Origin: Methanobacteriaceae archaeon
GTDB lineage: Archaea; Methanobacteriota; Methanobacteria; Methanobacteriales; Methanobacteriaceae
DNA: 64,000 bases
NCBI GenBank assembly: GCA_030656015.1
Contig: JAUSNX010000012.1
Span: forward strand, 124,001 to 188,000
Direction of reading: 5' to 3'
The notes beneath the pieces are model-generated. The model saw nothing but the letters and a program-made list of their open reading frames with translations, ran no database searches and was not told the origin of the DNA. Within the stretch, counting starts at the first letter, position 1. Each line of letters opens with the position of its first letter. Of this stretch, positions 9,579-18,771 are shown one piece after another. Both the position numbers and the translations under genes were made by a program.

Positions 9579-12050
9579 TTAATCATCTGTATTTTTAGAA
9601 GTCATGGCAAGCTTCTTAGCATCAGGAACATATCCTTTTAACAGTAAAGATAAGGAAACCACTGTAACCGAACTCAGAGCCATGGCCAAACCTGCGTATT
9701 CGGGCCTAAATGTTATTCCAAAGCTTGGATAAAGTAATCCAGCTGCAACTGGAATCAGAATAATGTTATATGCAAAAGCCCAGAAAATATTAAGCTTAAT
9801 TCTACCCATGACCTTTTTTGAAAGCTGTATACTCGCGACAGCATCTATAGGTTCGTTATTTATGAGAACAATTTCTCCACTTTCTATGGCCACATCAGTA
9901 CCACTACCAATAGCAATTCCTACATCGGCCTGGGCCAGTGCTGGAGCATCGTTAATTCCGTCACCAATAAAAGCCACTTTTTTACCTTCAGATTGAATTT
10001 TAGAAACTTCTTGGGCTTTTTCATAAGGCAGAACCTCCGAAAGAACCTTACTAATTCCAATCTGATTGGCTACTGCTTGAGCTGTTTTTGAATTATCCCC
10101 GGTGATCATTACTGTTTCCAATCCCATATTATTGAATTCCCGAATCGCTAATGCCGTAGTTTTCTTAATGGTGTCCGCCACCGCAATTAAGCCTATTATT
10201 TTATGGTTTTGACCTATGATTATAGTGGTTTTTCCATCATTTTCCAAATTAGAAAGTGATTCTTCCGCTTTAATGTCCAGAACAATATCTTTATCAGCAA
10301 AAAGAGCACGGTTCCCAATTAAAATTTCATGATTATCTACCTTAGCAATTACTCCTTTTCCACCAATGGTATCAAATTTTGTAGTTTCTTTTAATTCCAT
10401 ACCTTCCTGGCGAGATTTAATTAGAATGGCTTCTGCAATAGGGTGCTGAGAATTACGTTCCACACTGGCCGCCCAGAGAAGAACTTCTTCTTCAGTCACA
10501 CTATTTCCATCACTTTCATTAAATACCACAATATCAGTCACTTCAGGACTTCCCTGGGTCAAAGTGCCTGTTTTATCAAAGATAACCGTGTTTATTTGTT
10601 CTGATACCTCCAGGGATTCTCCTTCCTTAATTAAAATTCCCAATTCGGCTCCTCTTCCAATTCCCACCGTGACTGCCGTGGGAGTGGCCAGTCCTAAAGC
10701 ACAGGGGCAGGCCACCACCAGAATAGAAATTAATACTGTAAGGCCAAAGAGTAAGGTAGAGCCCATTAAGAAGTACCACACTACAAATGACACTATGGCT
10801 ACTGTAAGTACAGTAGGAATAAAATAAGTCACTGCTTTATCAGCAATCCTCTGAACCGGTGGTTTTGAACCTTGAGCCTGATCTACCAGACTTATGATCT
10901 GGGATAAAACTGTATCTTTACCTATCCTAGTAGTTTTGAATTTTAAAACACCATTTTTATTAAGGGTTCCTCCTACCACTTCTTTTCCTTTATTTTTGAA
11001 GACAGGGATCGGTTCACCAGTGATCATTGATTCATCCACGTAGCTTTCACCATCAAAAACCTTACCATCCGCTGGTATCTTTTCACCAGGTTTTACCAGG
11101 ATTAAATCACCTAACTGGATATCCTGGATTGGAACTTCCCTTTCTTCACCATCCTGAATCAAAATAGCATTCTGGGGCTGCAGGCCAATTAATTTTTTTA
11201 TGGCCGTAGAAGTCCTACCCTTGGCCCGGGCTTCCAGATACCTTCCCAGAGTTAAAAAGGCCGCCAGCATTAAAGCAGTCTCATAGAACATAAATTCCGG
11301 AGTTAGTATTATATTGAAAGTGCCCAGTAAACTGGAAACAAAAGCCACCCCAATACCCAGCGAATACATCACATCCATGTCCAGGGTTCGGTTTTGCAGT
11401 GCCCGGGAAGCCGCAGAGAAAATAGGGTAACTTACATAGATAAAGGGAATAATAGAAACTACCAGCATGAAATAAGGCATGTAAAAAGGTGCAGGAATCC
11501 CTAAAAGCATCATGGCCATTAAAGGGAGAGATACTCCAAAACCTACAATAATCCGGTACTTTTTAGATCTCAAATCTTTCTGGCGTATTTCTTCCTCCAA
11601 TTCCTGACTTTCTTCCCCTTCTAAACCCAGAAATTGATATCCTAAATCTTCAATAGCATTTTTCATGTCCTCAATAGAAACCTGGTCATTTTTATAAGTC
11701 ACATAGGCCTTTTCAGCACCCAGATTGACCGTTACTTCACTTATTCCATCGAGTTTAGTTAATACATCTTCAATGGCCTTAACACAGATGGCACAAGTCA
11801 TTCCGCCTATTTTTAGAACGGCCTTGTCCTTTAGTACCACATAACCTGCATCTTCCACCGCTTTTTCCATCTGCCCCACACCCAGCTTTTCCGGGTCGTA
11901 TTCTATGGTGGCTTTTTCCGTGGCCAGATTCACTTGAGCTTCCTGTACTCCTTCCAAATTATCCAAAGATTTTTCAATTTTAATGGCACAGGACGCACAT
12001 CCCATTCCAGATATTTTAATATCAGTCTTCTTTTTGGGTTTTTCTGGCAT
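9579..12050 (-). CDS. copA: Cu(+)-exporting P1B-type ATPase (CopA-like, CPC motif)
   Basis: The start is placed at [13 protein letters not shown] (12050), which has GTGGAGAC upstream. A longer frame to 12092 lacks a ribosome binding site. The protein has 823 residues. Domains in order: HMA 1 (GMGCASC, about residue 15-20), HMA 2 (GMTCAIC, about 85), membrane helices, actuator with SMITGEP (about 346), the metal-translocating CPC in [12 protein letters not shown] (about 448), phosphorylation DKTGT (about 490), SQHP in the N-domain, [10 protein letters not shown] (about 698) and final helices. CPC plus two CxxC HMA domains defines the monovalent copper/silver exporter group. It lies downstream of copB on the same strand but is separated by about 235 bases, so it probably has its own promoter (TTTACATATA near 12103-12114). 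Confidence 0.95.
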   Translation of the reverse strand: MPEKPKKKTDIKISGMGCASCAIKIEKSLDNLEGVQEAQVNLATEKATIEYDPEKLGVGQMEKAVEDAGYVVLKDKAVLKIGGMTCAICVKAIEDVLTKLDGISEVTVNLGAEKAYVTYKNDQVSIEDMKNAIEDLGYQFLGLEGEESQELEEEIRQKDLRSKKYRIIVGFGVSLPLMAMMLLGIPAPFYMPYFMLVVSIIPFIYVSYPIFSAASRALQNRTLDMDVMYSLGIGVAFVSSLLGTFNIILTPEFMFYETALMLAAFLTLGRYLEARAKGRTSTAIKKLIGLQPQNAILIQDGEEREVPIQDIQLGDLILVKPGEKIPADGKVFDGESYVDESMITGEPIPVFKNKGKEVVGGTLNKNGVLKFKTTRIGKDTVLSQIISLVDQAQGSKPPVQRIADKAVTYFIPTVLTVAIVSFVVWYFLMGSTLLFGLTVLISILVVACPCALGLATPTAVTVGIGRGAELGILIKEGESLEVSEQINTVIFDKTGTLTQGSPEVTDIVVFNESDGNSVTEEEVLLWAASVERNSQHPIAEAILIKSRQEGMELKETTKFDTIGGKGVIAKVDNHEILIGNRALFADKDIVLDIKAEESLSNLENDGKTTIIIGQNHKIIGLIAVADTIKKTTALAIREFNNMGLETVMITGDNSKTAQAVANQIGISKVLSEVLPYEKAQEVSKIQSEGKKVAFIGDGINDAPALAQADVGIAIGSGTDVAIESGEIVLINNEPIDAVASIQLSKKVMGRIKLNIFWAFAYNIILIPVAAGLLYPSFGITFRPEYAGLAMALSSVTVVSLSLLLKGYVPDAKKLAMTSKNTDD

Positions 12051-12212
12051 TTTTAGTCTCCACAAGATTTGAACATGAATTAAATCATTCAAATTATAAT
12101 TTAGTTAATATATGTAAATTATTTTTTATCAATAAGCTCACCATATTACTCATATGCTTCAGTATTACCATAATATACACCCATAATGAGTTTACAGCAT
12201 AAGCTCGCGAAT

Positions 12213-12232
12213 ATGAATATAATAATATTCAT
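12213..12232. promoter_or_regulatory. 20-bp perfect-arm palindrome upstream of copA, operator candidate
   Basis: ATGAATAT and ATATTCAT form perfect 8-base arms around AATA. Sites of this shape and composition resemble ArsR/SmtB- or CsoR-type metal-repressor operators. It sits between copB and copA, about 160 bases before the copA start and roughly 100 bases upstream of the likely TATA box. That is far for simple blocking of initiation. A smaller inverted repeat, CATAT-tactc-ATATG, is at 12142-12156, closer to the promoter. No regulator gene is adjacent. Confidence 0.35.
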
Positions 12233-12285
12233 AGTATTTGTTATCCATTAAACATCCATTTTAAATGTTTTTCGAAACTAATTAT

Positions 12286-14349
12286 TCATTTCTCTATCTT
12301 CAAAAACCTCGAATTAAAAGCCACTATAATAGTACTAAGTGACATTAATATAACTCCTGCTGCAGGGGTTAAAAGAATTCCGAAACTATAGAGAACTCCA
12401 GCTGCAATGGGAATTGCAAAAATGTTATATCCTGCTCCCCATGCTAGATTTTCGAACATTTTTTTGTAGGTTGATTTAGCAAGCTTTATTATGTAAACCG
12501 CATCAAGAGGATTGCTTCTTACCAGAACAACATCACCAGCTTCAATAGCTACATCAGTGCCTGCCCCGATGGCAATACCCACATCAGCTTGTACAAGTGC
12601 CGGAGCATCATTAATACCATCTCCAGTCATAGCAACTATTAAACCTTCAGATTGGATTTCTCGTACTTTTTCAGCCTTTTCTTGAGGTAATACCTCAGCA
12701 TAATATTTATCAAGCCCTATTTCTTTGGATACCCATTCTGCAACCTCTTTTCTATCCCCAGTGATCATTATGCACTGGATTCCCATACCTTTGAATTTTT
12801 TTATGGCTTCTCTGGACTCTTCCCGTATAATATCTGCTAGTGCAATTGCACCTTTAAGTTCTCCTTCAATAAGTAAAAAAACAATTGTTTTTCCCTCAGA
12901 TAAGAGATTATCTACCTTTTCATTAGAAATATTTATTTTAAGTTCCTTTAAATATCCCGGACTTACTACCTCAACATTTTTTGTATTGATTTTACCCTGA
13001 ATACCCTTTCCCGGGATTGATTTAAAGTCCTCAACATCAAAAGTTTCTTTTGAGGAGTTAACAACTCCTTTGGCAATTGGATGCTCGGAATAAGATTCAA
13101 GAGATGCAGCATATTTTAAAATATCATTTTCACCATATACGCTGCTTAAAGGGACAATATCAGTCACACCAAACTTTCCTTCAGTTAGGGTACCTGTTTT
13201 ATCAAATATGACGGCGTCAATAGCTCGTGATCTTTCAAAAGACGCACGATTTCTTATTAAAAGTCCATTTCGTGCGGATAAAGATGTTGAGACTGCAACA
13301 ACCAGAGGTACTGCAAGACCCAGTGCATGAGGGCAAGCAATAACCATTACTGTAACCGCTCTCTCAAGAGCAAATTCAAATCCAAAATTTGAAACTCCCA
13401 GCCATACTAAGAGCGTTATAAATCCGCCAGATAATGCTATTATTGTAAGCCCTGTTGCAAAACGGTCTGCCAAGTTTTGTGTCTTTGATTTGCTGGCTTG
13501 TGCTTCCTCAACCAGAGTTATGACTTTTGAAAGGAAGGAATCCTTTCCTGTTTTTTTAATTTCCACCGTAATGGATCCCTCTCCATTAATGGATCCACCT
13601 ATGACTTCTGCACCAATTTCCTTAAATAACGGTTCTGATTCACCAGTAAGCATCGATTCGTCAATAGAAGTGCTTCCCATTATAATTTCGCCATCTACAG
13701 GGACTTTTTCCCCAGGTTTAATGACTACTTGGTCTCCTACAACCAGTTCATTTAAAGGGATGTCTATTATACTTCCATCAGGTATTATTTTATGGGCGCT
13801 TGATGGCATGAGTTTTACAAGTTCTTCAAGTGCTCTGGAAGCTCCCATCACTGATCTCATCTCCAACCAGTGCCCTATAAGCATAATGTCAATTAATGTT
13901 GCAAGTTCCCAGAAAAATACTTCACCCATAAGGCCAAAAACCACCGCACTGCTGTAAAGATAGGCACTGGTAATAGCAACCGAAATTAGCATATCCATTC
14001 CAGGTGCTCTGGATTTAATTTCATTAAAAAATCCTTTAAAAAATGGGTAACCACCATAAAAATAAACTATCGATGATAAGACAAAAAGAAGGTATAAATC
14101 TCCCGTGAATCGTATCGAGTCACCTAAACCAACTAATCCTTGGATAGTAGGTGATAAAATAAGAATAGGAATACTTATAATCAATGAAATCCAGAATCGT
14201 TTTTTTAAATCCTCTATCATACTAGAATGGATGTGTTCTCCTTCCATCCTATGTTTTTCATTTAGTTGCCCTTTGCATACAACACATTTACCGTTTTCAC
14301 CTTCTTCATGCGCCCCATGTTCCATTTCATGTTCATCGCTGTGATTCAA
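12286..14349 (-). CDS. copB: P1B-type ATPase with CPH motif (CopB-like copper/silver exporter)
   Basis: 687 residues. In place of HMA domains the N-terminus is rich in His and Glu and also has a CVVC motif (about residues 1-45). The channel motif is CPH in IACPHALGLAVP (about residue 338), the mark of the CopB / P1B-3 group. TGE in SMLTGESEP, DKTGT (about 384), SEHP and [10 protein letters not shown] are all present, so it looks active. The start is TTG at 14349, supported by GGTGGGAT five bases upstream. It follows a decayed methyltransferase fragment by 53 bases. Substrate (Cu+, Cu2+ or Ag+) cannot be decided from sequence. Confidence 0.92.
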   Translation of the reverse strand: MNHSDEHEMEHGAHEEGENGKCVVCKGQLNEKHRMEGEHIHSSMIEDLKKRFWISLIISIPILILSPTIQGLVGLGDSIRFTGDLYLLFVLSSIVYFYGGYPFFKGFFNEIKSRAPGMDMLISVAITSAYLYSSAVVFGLMGEVFFWELATLIDIMLIGHWLEMRSVMGASRALEELVKLMPSSAHKIIPDGSIIDIPLNELVVGDQVVIKPGEKVPVDGEIIMGSTSIDESMLTGESEPLFKEIGAEVIGGSINGEGSITVEIKKTGKDSFLSKVITLVEEAQASKSKTQNLADRFATGLTIIALSGGFITLLVWLGVSNFGFEFALERAVTVMVIACPHALGLAVPLVVAVSTSLSARNGLLIRNRASFERSRAIDAVIFDKTGTLTEGKFGVTDIVPLSSVYGENDILKYAASLESYSEHPIAKGVVNSSKETFDVEDFKSIPGKGIQGKINTKNVEVVSPGYLKELKINISNEKVDNLLSEGKTIVFLLIEGELKGAIALADIIREESREAIKKFKGMGIQCIMITGDRKEVAEWVSKEIGLDKYYAEVLPQEKAEKVREIQSEGLIVAMTGDGINDAPALVQADVGIAIGAGTDVAIEAGDVVLVRSNPLDAVYIIKLAKSTYKKMFENLAWGAGYNIFAIPIAAGVLYSFGILLTPAAGVILMSLSTIIVAFNSRFLKIEK

Positions 14350-14354
14350 TTTTT

Positions 14355-14362
14355 ATCCCACC
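14355..14362 (-). promoter_or_regulatory. ribosome binding site that fixes the TTG start of copB
   Basis: GGTGGGAT read on the minus strand, followed by AAAAA and TTG. No in-frame ATG lies nearby upstream. The first in-frame ATG downstream (codon 9, EHEMEHG) would cut into the His-rich N-terminus and lacks this site. Confidence 0.7.
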
Positions 14363-14402
14363 CCAAGATTAAGATTATTTACTAATGATTTATTTTAACA
14401 TT

Positions 14403-14640
14403 TTAGATACAAATAGTGCCAAAAACAGTCATGAACTTGTCAATTATCTCAACATTACTAAAAACTGCTTTTAAAAGTATATTTGGTAATAAAACGTTTA
14501 TATTATCCGTTGTTTCTTCTAAGTGTATCATTATTAAAGAAATTAAGTGCATTAAGATATTCTGAAGTTTTCCAAAATCAACAATATAAAACTCTCCACC
14601 CCACTTAAGCACCCTGAAAACTTTTCTAAAAGCACTAACT
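14403..14640 (-). pseudogene. C-terminal remnant of a class I SAM-dependent methyltransferase
   Basis: Reading leftward, the frame gives FRKVFRVLKWGGEFYIVDFG, then KLQNILMH and, near the end, LLPNILLKAVFSNVE and KFMTVFGTICI followed by a stop. This is the recognisable end of UbiE/Methyltransf_11-type enzymes (R-V-L-K-x-GG-E-x-x-I-x-DFG, later GF-x-x-V-E). The SAM-binding N-terminal half is missing. The usual few residues after FGTI are replaced by a stop. The upstream sequence does not continue the fold and contains stops. It lies just before copB, so the pair was probably once an operon. Identification is from motif recall. Confidence 0.55.
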
Positions 14641-14988
14641 CCATTTAACTCCAGAAACTTATAACTTGTACCCCTGTGTACTTCTTATAATCTTTTTAAT
14701 TACAGCTCAGAGCCATCATTTGTAATTATTCTGGCTTTCTATCGCAAATATTCCATCTACTAAAGTCTCAAAATACGATGGGTAGAATTAATTTCAGTTT
14801 TTTTGTGGGTTTTTCAGCCATTTTTATTCACCAAATGATTGTGAGTAAAAATATAAACTATATAATTAATTATGTGGCCTTTGCATTAAATTGTTTTTTA
14901 TCAATACATCAAAATTTGGAAATTAAAAAGAAAGAAATATGTAGTAATTAGCGAATAATATTAGTATCAAATAAAAGGAGGTGAAAAT
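14641..14988. other. decayed-gene spacer before the TM2-like gene
   Basis: No intact gene is seen. The left part (about 14641-14767) reads on the minus strand as short coding-like pieces interrupted by stops, for example ETLVDGIFAIESQNNYK, which I cannot assign. The right part carries a vestigial gene start (separate entry) with a TATA-like tract near 14845-14860 and a 12-base AT palindrome, ATAATTAATTAT, at about 14862-14873. The extreme right holds the strong plus-strand ribosome binding site of the next gene. Confidence 0.5.
14768..14821 (-). pseudogene. vestigial gene start resembling the beginning of copA
   Basis: On the minus strand, GGTGAATAAAA is followed by ATG and 17 codons, MAEKPTKKLKLILPIVF, then TGA. 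The first residues parallel the copA start [13 protein letters not shown] in both protein and DNA (ATGxCxGAAAAACCCA shared). After that the similarity stops. A TATA-like tract lies at the expected distance upstream. It looks like the promoter and first codons of a deleted paralogue or chaperone gene. It may still drive transcription toward copB. Chance similarity of a Lys-rich start cannot be excluded. Confidence 0.35.
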
Positions 14989-15201
14989 GTGGTAAACGCG
15001 ATACTTGCAGCAATTGCATCTTTTATAATTCCGGGATTAGGTCAATTATTAGCTGGAGATGCTAAAAAAGGAATAATCTTCTTTGTAGTAGCAGTGATTC
15101 TAGGGATCCTAGTCACATCCATTAGTAGTTTTATAGGTATTTTATCATTAGTATTTGCTATATACGCAGCTTACGATGCTTATCAAATGGCATCAGTATA
15201 G
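14989..15201 (+). CDS. small two-helix membrane protein, TM2/DUF5683-like
   Basis: 70 residues with FIIPGLGQLLAGDAKKGIIFF near the start and two or three hydrophobic segments. The pattern PG-x-GQ-x-x-x-G, then a basic pair and hydrophobic helix, is typical of TM2-type small membrane proteins of unknown role. The start is GTG at 14989, directly after GGAGGTGA (14977-14984). An out-of-frame ATG overlaps it by one base (ATG TGG TAA), so ribosomes could also make a two-residue dead end. A T-rich stretch at 15261-15280 follows and may serve as a terminator. Confidence 0.75.
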   Translation: MVNAILAAIASFIIPGLGQLLAGDAKKGIIFFVVAVILGILVTSISSFIGILSLVFAIYAAYDAYQMASV

Positions 15202-15296
15202 TTAATTAGTAAAATATTGATATTTCTAATATACTTTGAACCTAAGAAGAAATATTTTCTCCTTTTTTTATTTTTTTATAAAAAAATTATAAATTA

Positions 15297-16532
15297 TTAA
15301 TTTAAAATATTTTTAAAGGTCTTACCATCTTTTATTACCATTAAAATATTTTTATTATCAGCTAAAGAAGCAATATGGTCCAGTGGATCCTTTTTTAGCA
15401 CCACAATATCTGCTAGTTTTCCCTTCTCTAGAGTTCCCACTTTATCCTGCCACCCCATACATTCCGCCGCTTTTTTAGTACCGGCCTGAATAGCTTCCAT
15501 AGGTTCCATACCCATATCGCATAAATAATCTAATTCTAAGAGATTAATTCCATGTTCAACCACACCACAGTCTGTTCCAGCGACCATTTTAACTCCTAGC
15601 TCATAGGCCATTTGCATGTTTTCTTTATGGACTTTAGCTATTTCAATAGCTCCCTTACGGCTGTATTCGGGAAGTTCACCAGCTAAGGCTTTTTTGAGAT
15701 TTAAGTTAATGACCACAAAAGTAGGTACTAAATAAGTGCCGGCCTGGGCCATCATTTGACAGGCTTCTTTATCAGCGTAAGTTCCGTGTTCAATGGAATA
15801 AATTCCAGCCTTAACTGCATTTTTTATACCTTCTGAACCATGGGCATGGGCCATTACTTTTATTCCTCCCCTGAATTTTGCCTCTTCTACTACAACCTTC
15901 AATTCATCCACGGTGAATTGGGTGAATTCTGGCCGGTCATTGGCACTCATAACACCCCCAGTTACCATGACCTTTAGAACATCCGCTCCAGCTCTTAAAA
16001 CCTCTCTTGATCTTTTTCTTACCTCATCTGGGCCGTCACAAATGCTCTCTGGATGTCCAGGATAGGAAATTTTCATGTCAAATCCTGAATTTAAATTAAA
16101 ATCAAAGTGGCCCCCACTAATAGATAATGGCATTACACTAATTTGCATACGGGGCGCGGGAAATAATCCTTGCTCACTGGCCATTTTTACTCCAATATCT
16201 GCCAATCCAGCATCCCTAACACTGGTTACACCGGCTTCCAGAGTCAATTTCATGTTTTCCAAGGCCTGATAGAAGTGCAGGGCCAGGGGATTGTACATAG
16301 TATCTTCCATTCTGAATCCATTGGACATTAAATGAGTGTGAGTATCAATAAATCCAGGCAAGATAAATGAACCATCCACATCAATGATTTGACATTTTTC
16401 TGGAGGTTTAATAGAATTCTGGGGGCCAATATCCGTTATAATATTGTTTTCAACTAAAATAGCTCCATTTTGAAGTGGCTCATTTCCATTTCCAGAAATT
16501 ATGGTTCCATTGATGATGAGTAATGATTTCAT
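15297..16532 (-). CDS. metal-dependent amidohydrolase (imidazolonepropionase/prolidase-like)
   Basis: 411 residues of the amidohydrolase superfamily. A small beta-domain start, MKSLLIINGTIISGNG, leads to GFIDTHTHLMSNG (metal-binding HxH, about residue 62-66). VMAHAHGSEG and YSIEHGTYAD supply further metal histidines, and AGTDCGVVEH supplies the catalytic aspartate. The C-terminal GTLEKGKLADIVVLKKDPLD strand is the family's closing signature. The closest recalled relatives are hydrolases annotated as imidazolonepropionase-like or Xaa-Pro dipeptidases. The natural substrate is unknown. It is a single gene with plus-strand neighbours on both sides. Confidence 0.85.
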   Translation of the reverse strand: MKSLLIINGTIISGNGNEPLQNGAILVENNIITDIGPQNSIKPPEKCQIIDVDGSFILPGFIDTHTHLMSNGFRMEDTMYNPLALHFYQALENMKLTLEAGVTSVRDAGLADIGVKMASEQGLFPAPRMQISVMPLSISGGHFDFNLNSGFDMKISYPGHPESICDGPDEVRKRSREVLRAGADVLKVMVTGGVMSANDRPEFTQFTVDELKVVVEEAKFRGGIKVMAHAHGSEGIKNAVKAGIYSIEHGTYADKEACQMMAQAGTYLVPTFVVINLNLKKALAGELPEYSRKGAIEIAKVHKENMQMAYELGVKMVAGTDCGVVEHGINLLELDYLCDMGMEPMEAIQAGTKKAAECMGWQDKVGTLEKGKLADIVVLKKDPLDHIASLADNKNILMVIKDGKTFKNILN

Positions 16533-16722
16533 GTCGATTACTTCCTTAAAATTATGATAGTTACTAACCTTTCTTTATATCTCTCATGGTTATTGATTTT
16601 TTCCTTGAAGGAATATTTATGGATAATTCAAACCAAAATTTGGCCTTAGATTCAAAAAGAAAAAAATATATGGAATATTAAATAAACTAATTATCATATT
16701 AAAATTAAAAAGGGGTGAAAAA

Positions 16723-17082
16723 ATGGATATAAACTGGAAAGCCGTTATTATTGGATTTATATTAGCGATTGTCTTAAGTTTCATATTAGGTGCAATCCTC
16801 GGAACTTGGGGAGCAATCTTAGGATATTTATTAGCAACTACATATGTTGGTTACTCTATTGGCGGAGAATGGATGAATGGAGCCATTCATGGAGCTCTTG
16901 TAGGAGTTATTGCCGGGATTATAGTACTATTATTAGTTCTTATACTTGGAGCCGTCATTGGAGGAGCCGCAGGTCTCACTATGCTAGGCGCAGGATTACT
17001 AATGTCAATTGTTTACATTGTACTCTATGCTATAGTAGGAGGCATTGGTGGAGCCATCGGTGTTTTTGTAGCCGAAAGATAA
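16723..17082 (+). CDS. DUF5518-like membrane protein, copy 1
   Basis: 119 residues, nearly all hydrophobic, with about four helices rich in Gly, Ala and Ile. The start MDINWKAVIIGFILA matches the N-W-K-A-I/V-x-x-G opening of its two neighbours, and the middle motif MNGAIHGALVGVIAG is shared with copy 2. The family (DUF5518) is common in Methanobacteriales and has no known function. A clear AAAGGGGTG ribosome binding site precedes the ATG. T-rich DNA (17087-17106) follows the stop, so this copy is probably transcribed apart from the other two. Confidence 0.78.
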   Translation: MDINWKAVIIGFILAIVLSFILGAILGTWGAILGYLLATTYVGYSIGGEWMNGAIHGALVGVIAGIIVLLLVLILGAVIGGAAGLTMLGAGLLMSIVYIVLYAIVGGIGGAIGVFVAER

Positions 17083-17313
17083 TATAACTTTTTTTATTTT
17101 TTTAATTCTTATAAATATAATTAAATAAAATTAGTAAATAAAAATTACCTATTCTTTTCAAATATTATTTTTAAATAAACTATTCCATTATCCTGCAGCT
17201 TAATCCTTTGCCAATAATTATATGGAATTGTAGAATAATAAAAATATTGTATAAATAATGGTTATTATAAATTAATATAATATATTTAAACTTACTTAAT
17301 AGGAGTTAAACAA

Positions 17314-17730
17314 ATGGATTCATCTGAAAATGAAAATTTTCTCCCTTTTAATTGGAAAGCAATAGTTATTGGTATTGTATTAACTTTAGTATTGGGATTA
17401 ATTTTAAGTTATTTATCAAGGGCTTTAAATTTCAATGCAATTGGACTTATAGGCGTAGGGTTCGTCCCACTTTTAATTGGAGGTATTCTAACAGGATATT
17501 TAGCTAAAGGTCATCCTATGAATGGCGCTATTCATGGTGGAATTGTAGGGGCCGTTATCTGGCTAATTTACGTTTTATACATTCTTTACCTAAATCAAAG
17601 CATTATTCTCCAAATTGTGCAAAGTCTGGCCATGTCACTAATTGGAAATGCTTGTATAGGTATCCTTGGTGGAACAATTGGTTCTTTAATCATGATAGGT
17701 CAAATGAAAATAAAAAATAGAAATGAATAA
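17314..17730 (+). CDS. DUF5518-like membrane protein, copy 2
   Basis: 138 residues with a short polar N-terminus, then FNWKAIVIGIVLTLVLGLIL, and MNGAIHGGIVGAVIW in the middle, paralogous to the neighbouring copies. About four membrane helices are predicted from hydrophobicity. It ends in a short basic tail (KMKIKNRNE-like). It directly abuts copy 3, so the two are co-transcribed. TATATTTAAA about 35 bases upstream is a plausible promoter. Confidence 0.76.
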   Translation: MDSSENENFLPFNWKAIVIGIVLTLVLGLILSYLSRALNFNAIGLIGVGFVPLLIGGILTGYLAKGHPMNGAIHGGIVGAVIWLIYVLYILYLNQSIILQIVQSLAMSLIGNACIGILGGTIGSLIMIGQMKIKNRNE

Positions 17731-17739
17731 GTGTTTAAA

Positions 17740-18126
17740 ATGACTGATTGGAAAGCCATAATTTTAGGATCATTAATTACCGCCTCATTAACTCTAGCAT
17801 TAGGCCTTGCAATATTTCCATTGTTCTTTTTGGGACCATTACTAGGTGGTTTTGCTACGATTTATCTTATTACAGAAGGAAAGCCAGATGGGGCCCTTAA
17901 TGGAGCATTAGCTGGAGTTATTGGTGGTTTAATAATTGGAATTTTATCACTATTAGGGCTGGGAATAATAACTGCATTTATAGGCCTCCTATCAGCCAGT
18001 TTAGGAAATTTAGCTGGATTTATTAGTGCATTACTTGGAATACTTTTAACCATCGTCCTGATACTTATAACTGGAGTTTTAGGAGCCATAGGTGGCGTTC
18101 TGGCCGAAGCTAACATGAATAACTAA
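17740..18126 (+). CDS. DUF5518-like membrane protein, copy 3
   Basis: 128 residues from MTDWKAIILGSLITASLTLA, chosen by alignment with copies 1 and 2. A GTG at 17731, immediately after the stop of copy 2, would add three residues. The motif DGALNGALAGVIGGL corresponds to MNGAIHGA in the other copies. About four hydrophobic helices. No strong ribosome binding site is seen, so translation may depend on coupling with copy 2. Confidence 0.74.
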   Translation: MTDWKAIILGSLITASLTLALGLAIFPLFFLGPLLGGFATIYLITEGKPDGALNGALAGVIGGLIIGILSLLGLGIITAFIGLLSASLGNLAGFISALLGILLTIVLILITGVLGAIGGVLAEANMNN

Positions 18127-18256
18127 AAATTCTAATAAATATATAAATTTATTAAATAATATTCATTAAATTCTCTTTTTTATTTAATTTTAAACTTAAA
18201 AAAAAAAAATTCCCATTTTTTACTGTGATGATAAAAAAATTGATTTAATTAATGGA

Positions 18257-18658
18257 TTAAAATATTCTTATTTCTTTTTCAGTCGTATCCACTTCTATTT
18301 CCATTCCAGAAGATACCATATCCATTATATTTCCTTCAATATTATCTACCATAGGTATTTCAGCCATTATAGCACCAGTAGCAATTATTGGTTCTGCTTT
18401 AAGACAGATTATGGCCTTAGGTGCTGTTTTACTTTTGGCCATCTGGAAAATAACATAAGAACCCACTGTGGATCCTTTTCCCCCCGGGATAATTAAAATT
18501 TTGTCTTTGATGTTTTTTCCATTAAGTTCGTGCTTGGAATCAATAACTTGACCAGTATGGGGATCTACTCCACCCAAAAAACTTATAGGTTCACTGCTAA
18601 CTAAAGCTTCGCCTTTGGCCTGGCCTTTTGAAATGGTTCGACATTTTAAAGTCTTCAT
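18257..18658 (-). CDS. aconitase X swivel domain (DUF126), small subunit of phosphomevalonate dehydratase
   Basis: 133 residues starting [20 protein letters not shown]. The motifs [12 protein letters not shown] and [12 protein letters not shown] are characteristic of the DUF126 small subunit of AcnX-type enzymes. In archaea the AcnX pair acts in the modified mevalonate pathway, dehydrating 5-phosphomevalonate to trans-anhydromevalonate 5-phosphate for isoprenoid lipid synthesis (established for the family). The large subunit is not in the window. Upstream in-frame ATG or TTG codons at 18667 and 18679 make the start uncertain; a GGGGGAG lies about ten bases before the chosen one. Confidence 0.88.
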   Translation of the reverse strand: MKTLKCRTISKGQAKGEALVSSEPISFLGGVDPHTGQVIDSKHELNGKNIKDKILIIPGGKGSTVGSYVIFQMAKSKTAPKAIICLKAEPIIATGAIMAEIPMVDNIEGNIMDMVSSGMEIEVDTTEKEIRIF

Positions 18659-18771
18659 AATATACATTCTCCCCCTCAAACTTTAGATAATTATAATAAG
18701 ATTATAAATTTCATTATAACCTTTAAATATGTGTATTAACGCCCTAAATCATGAATAAATCAAGGTGGTTA

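Noticed and set aside
14768-14821. Treating the 17-codon frame as a functional leader peptide of copB
   Set aside because: It is about 400 bases from copB with decayed gene pieces in between. A gene remnant explains the copA-like start better.
16806-17087. 93-residue plus-strand frame inside DUF5518 copy 1
   Set aside because: Out-of-frame reading with Ser/Arg/Trp/Cys excess. It lacks a ribosome binding site, whereas the 16723 frame has one.
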